DNA of 64,000 bases from Chitinophagaceae bacterium (GTDB lineage Bacteria; Bacteroidota; Bacteroidia; Chitinophagales; Chitinophagaceae). Position 1 is the stretch's first letter. The number at the start of each line of letters is the position of its first letter. The position numbers and the translations under genes were made by a program. The notes under the pieces are model-generated. The model made no database searches and was not told the DNA's origin. It saw only the letters and a list, made by a program, of their open reading frames with translations. Location of the stretch: contig JADJOC010000001.1 of the NCBI GenBank assembly GCA_016713965.1, forward strand, positions 1 through 64,000. Reading direction: 5' to 3'. Positions 61,401 through 64,000 of the stretch are shown here, piece after piece.

Positions 61401-62682
61401 AGGCGCACATGGAGAAGGGTTATTTTTAATAATAGCATTATCATATGAATCCTTAAGAATGGATATAGGGCTTGGGGAATTAGAATTGATAATTATTGCT
61501 GCTTGCACATTATTAGGAAAAACAAATATCCGGGCTTTTAATTCTGGTTTAATAATATCGCCATTAATAGTGTCGGCCCCAAAAAATAACCACTATGGCT
61601 AAGGTATATACCATATTTATCAGGAACATCCGGCTGGTACCACCAACCCATTCCCAGCTGATAACTATTCATAAACGTTACCTGTTCTTTAGATAAAATT
61701 TTTCCATTTTCTAAGGCTGCTAAAAAATATAACAAGCTCTTTAGCAGAAATATAATAACCGGCAGAACCATAACTATTGCCCCATTCCTCATCTTTTGTG
61801 TCTATTTGTGTAATCCCCTTGTATTTATCTGAAGCATAAAAAAGTGGCATTGCATAATCCGGGGATGGCCTAGTAGTGAAATTTTTTTATTCCTAGTGGC
61901 GCCATTATTTTTTGTGCAATATATCCTGCTAAACCATTTGCCGCATGCTTATTAATACCTTCAATACTCTCATCTACAGGTGCCCCTTTTATTATATAGG
62001 CAGCCAATACCCTAAGTAAGCTAAAGTTACAGTTGGCATAGTTAGGGTCTTTACTGCCAACAGGTTCGGCTACCCTATTTCTTACGTATTCAGTACTCCA
62101 CCCCCCGCTCTCTTTCCCTTTATAAAGTCCGCTGGTATGCGTAAGTAATTGTGTAAAAGTAATGTTATTAACCCCTTCTCCCCTGATCCAGGATTTTGGC
62201 AAATAGTCTTTAATAGCAGTTCCCAAAGAAATATCCTTTTCTTTTAAAAGCTTAAGCATAGCAACTGCGGTAATGGTTTTAGCAACACTTGCAGGGTTTT
62301 GCCTGATATCAGCTGACTGTTTTAGTTCCGGAAGGTCTAAAGATGTACGGGCATACCCTATAGCACCTGTTTTAACTACAGTTCCATTCTGGGCTATAGC
62401 CCAGGTAGCGCCGACTACTTGTCCATTTAAAGCATTTTTAATATTCTTATCAAATAAATCTATATTAATAACCTGGGCAGGCAGCAAGAAAGGCAAGCAA
62501 AAAAGAATAAGCAATGATATTGCACATTTTAGTACTTTTAAATAGGATACCAAACCACTTAATCTTATAGGTGTGTACCTCAATATGTGTATATTGAAAT
62601 TCACAGAATCCATTTCTTTGTGAGTACTTAAGTACATCAAATAATTTTTATCAGACATAGGATTAGCCTTAGAATTTTTCAT
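58456..62682 (-). CDS. Beta-lactamase-like serine hydrolase with GEVED repeats and T9SS tail (about five frameshifts)
   Basis: About 1,400 residues. A long N-terminus leads to a signal (CAISLLILFCLPFLLPAQ, ~53-70). The beta-lactamase/class C-like domain has NPASVAKTITAVAMLKLL (SxxK), THTSGLYKG, PNYANCNFSLLRVLAAYI (YxN), and, after breaks near 61875 and 61780, AMPLFYASDKYKGI, GYYISAKELVIFLAAL and LSHSGYFFG (HSG in the KTG position). Five GEVED-type units follow, each with a D-x-[DN]-x-[DN] loop and an end such as GEMEDYTINV, GEVEDYSINV, GEAEDYLVNL, GEAEDYIVNI or GEYEDYTIEF. Then come a fibronectin-like domain, IIDIKPNPATTQFNIEYM-type sorting strands, and a stop at 58456. It is a surface hydrolase candidate. 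Confidence 0.78.
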
Positions 62683-62985
62683 TTCTATTTCATTAATATT
62701 TTACATGCTTTGTTCAGGATTAGGTTGCTGTTACAGCACAGAGGTGGTTAGCATTAAAAAACCAAAGCTGGAAATGAATAAAGGATTTAATAAAATAAAG
62801 TAGCGTGTTTTACTATTAATATGCAAGTAAACGCATAATTTATATAAAAATATAATATACCTATTAAACTGTATTATAATTTAATGGATAGGGTACTTTA
62901 ATTAACGGATTAAAAATATCAAGTTATAAATAACATCAAAAGAAGTACTGGTATTTTTTAATATATTACAAAAAATAACACAAAA
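62683..62985. other. Gene-free spacer upstream of the GEVED protein
   Basis: AT-rich DNA; no gene seen. It should contain the promoter of the minus-strand GEVED gene, but I cannot pick out a clear -7 element. Confidence 0.5.
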
Positions 62986-63013
62986 AAATAGCTACCTCAA
63001 AAGGTAGCTATTT
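62986..63013 (-). terminator. Terminator of rpsA
   Basis: AAATAGCTACCT-caaa-AGGTAGCTATTT, 12-bp perfect arms with a T7 run on the minus strand, 22 bp past the rpsA stop. Confidence 0.8.
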
Positions 63014-63035
63014 GGTATAAAAATTCAACTATATT

Positions 63036-64000
63036 TTACTCAGCTTTTGCATCACTTACGCCATCAGTAGCATCATTTTCCATTTTAGCTTTCAAATCAG
63101 CTAAAGCGCTCAAGTCGCCTAAAGTTGATTTTTCTACTTTACCCTGTAGATTTTTTACAGCTTTTTTAGTCACCTCAGCATCAGCCTTTTTTTCTTTGAT
63201 CACTGCTTGTTTTTCTACTTCTACAGCCTGTTCCCAAATACGAGTATGGCTAAGTACAATACGTTTATCATTACGTTCAAATTCTATTACCACAAACTGG
63301 GCAATTTCATCTGCACCTACAGTTTTACCATCTTCTTTAGCTAAATGGCGGCTGGGAGCAAATCCTTCTAACCCGTAAGGCAATTGAATTACAGCACCTT
63401 TATCATCTTTTTTAGATACAGTGCCTTCATGTATGGAACCTATTGCAAAAGTTGATTCTAATGAGTTCCAAGGATCTTCTTCAATTTGTTTATGCCCTAA
63501 CTGAAGTTTACGTCCGTCCTTATCAATATTCATTATTATAACATCAATAGTACTGCCCACTTTCGTGTATTCATTAGGGTTATTAAAACGCTTTAACCAG
63601 CTTAAATCACTAATATGGATCATACCGCCAATACCAGGGGCCAATTCAACGAATACACCATAAGGAGTGATATTTTTCACTGTTCCTTCGTGCTTGCTTC
63701 CTTCGGGGAATGTAGCTTCAATATTGCTCCATGGATCTTCCGACATTTGTTTGATAGACAAACTCATTTTACGGGTTTCTTTATCCAGTGTAACTACTTT
63801 AGCTTCGTATTCATCATTTAGCTTAAAGAATTCTTTAGCATTGATCGGAGTATTAGCCCATGTAATTTCACTTACATGTACCAAACCTTCAACGCCAGGC
63901 ATAATTTCAAGGAAAGCACCGTAATCTTCAATATTTACCACTTTACCTTTTACAATTTCACCTTCTTTAACATTTTCAGCTAAAGTATCCCAAGGATGTG
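63036..64000 (-). CDS. rpsA: 30S ribosomal protein S1, C-terminal part (runs off the right edge)
   Basis: mRNA-binding protein of the small subunit, built of S1 (OB-fold) repeats. The window holds about 321 residues of the C-terminal side. Three S1 repeats are clear: GEIVKGKVVNIEDYGAFLEI, EGTVKNITPYGVFVELAPGI and EGTVSKKDDKGAVIQLPYGL, each followed by a linker of the type MSLSIKQMSEDPW or LQLGHKQIEEDPW. A Lys/Glu-rich tail (EKKADAEVTKKAVKNLQGK) ends with GVSDAKAE. The frame is open to base 64000, with HPWDTLAENVKEGE at the edge; the start is outside. No frameshift in this part. Confidence 0.97.
   Translation of the reverse strand, partial: HPWDTLAENVKEGEIVKGKVVNIEDYGAFLEIMPGVEGLVHVSEITWANTPINAKEFFKLNDEYEAKVVTLDKETRKMSLSIKQMSEDPWSNIEATFPEGSKHEGTVKNITPYGVFVELAPGIGGMIHISDLSWLKRFNNPNEYTKVGSTIDVIIMNIDKDGRKLQLGHKQIEEDPWNSLESTFAIGSIHEGTVSKKDDKGAVIQLPYGLEGFAPSRHLAKEDGKTVGADEIAQFVVIEFERNDKRIVLSHTRIWEQAVEVEKQAVIKEKKADAEVTKKAVKNLQGKVEKSTLGDLSALADLKAKMENDATDGVSDAKAE

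Noticed and set aside
1..64000. CRISPR arrays or rRNA genes
   Set aside because: No regularly spaced direct repeats with unique spacers and no conserved rRNA sequence were seen; the short arrays at 9212 and 11634 have no spacers.

Overview
The window looks like a chromosomal piece of a low-GC Bacteroidota bacterium, most likely of the Chitinophagaceae type. Supporting signs are type IX secretion (T9SS) C-terminal domains, GEVED repeats, Bacteroidota-type lipoprotein signals, TAnnTTTG-like promoter elements, a Bacteroidota-type SdhC, DUF3127, and an intergenic space full of palindromes. Assignments rest on reading motifs and translations; no database search was run.

Layout. 1-2.9 kb is a gene graveyard: a T9SS cargo tail, an unrecognised remnant and a BlaR1-like M56 peptidase next to a nearly intact blaI. 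3.0-4.4 kb is an IS3-family element, followed by nfeD and a stomatin/QmcA gene, then an IS5-family element (6.7-8.1 kb). 8.3-14.9 kb is a minus-strand housekeeping run (accD, class II aldolase, a cobalamin-binding-like protein, cystathionine beta-synthase, a CtpA-type S41 protease). 14.9-29.8 kb is mainly plus-strand: amino-sugar kinase and murQ (cell-wall recycling), a T9SS protein, sdhC-sdhA, a glycosyltransferase on the other strand, sdhB, a large outer-membrane protein and holA. 30.5-33.9 kb has a CitE-like/MaoC-like fusion and an IS1249-type element. 34-42.4 kb has a glutaminyl cyclase, a DNA glycosylase, lpd, a TlpA-like protein, a cassette-like island (a DUF4272 lipoprotein and an EcoRV-like restriction-modification pair) and glyA. 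42.5-49 kb carries a nucleotidyltransferase, a nitronate-monooxygenase-like protein, Wza/Wzz-type polysaccharide export and a methyltransferase. 49-57.9 kb has an ABC exporter, a FAD protein, DUF3127, a two-gene 5'-nucleotidase, dnaA and a lipoprotein. The end has tRNA-Ser, tRNA-Pro, a giant beta-lactamase-like/GEVED/T9SS protein and the 3' part of rpsA.

About half of the long genes, including dnaA, glyA, sdhA, lpd, murQ and holA, carry one or more single-base frameshifts, mostly at homopolymers. Since dnaA alone has four, sequencing or assembly indels are the best explanation for most of them. The 1-2.5 kb remnants and the transposases are more heavily broken and look like real decay. I give full gene extents across the breaks.

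The most interesting region is 37,980-40,868. Two foreign-looking modules are each bounded by inverted copies of a GTTAsCTGCAr-type end. One carries a DUF4272 lipoprotein. The other carries a restriction enzyme whose catalytic and DNA-reading motifs match EcoRV (GATATC), with an overlapping adenine methyltransferase. Other notable items are two 47-bp perfect palindromes with the same core and different outer arms around the split sdh locus, and an orphan end of the IS1249-type element next to the tRNAs.
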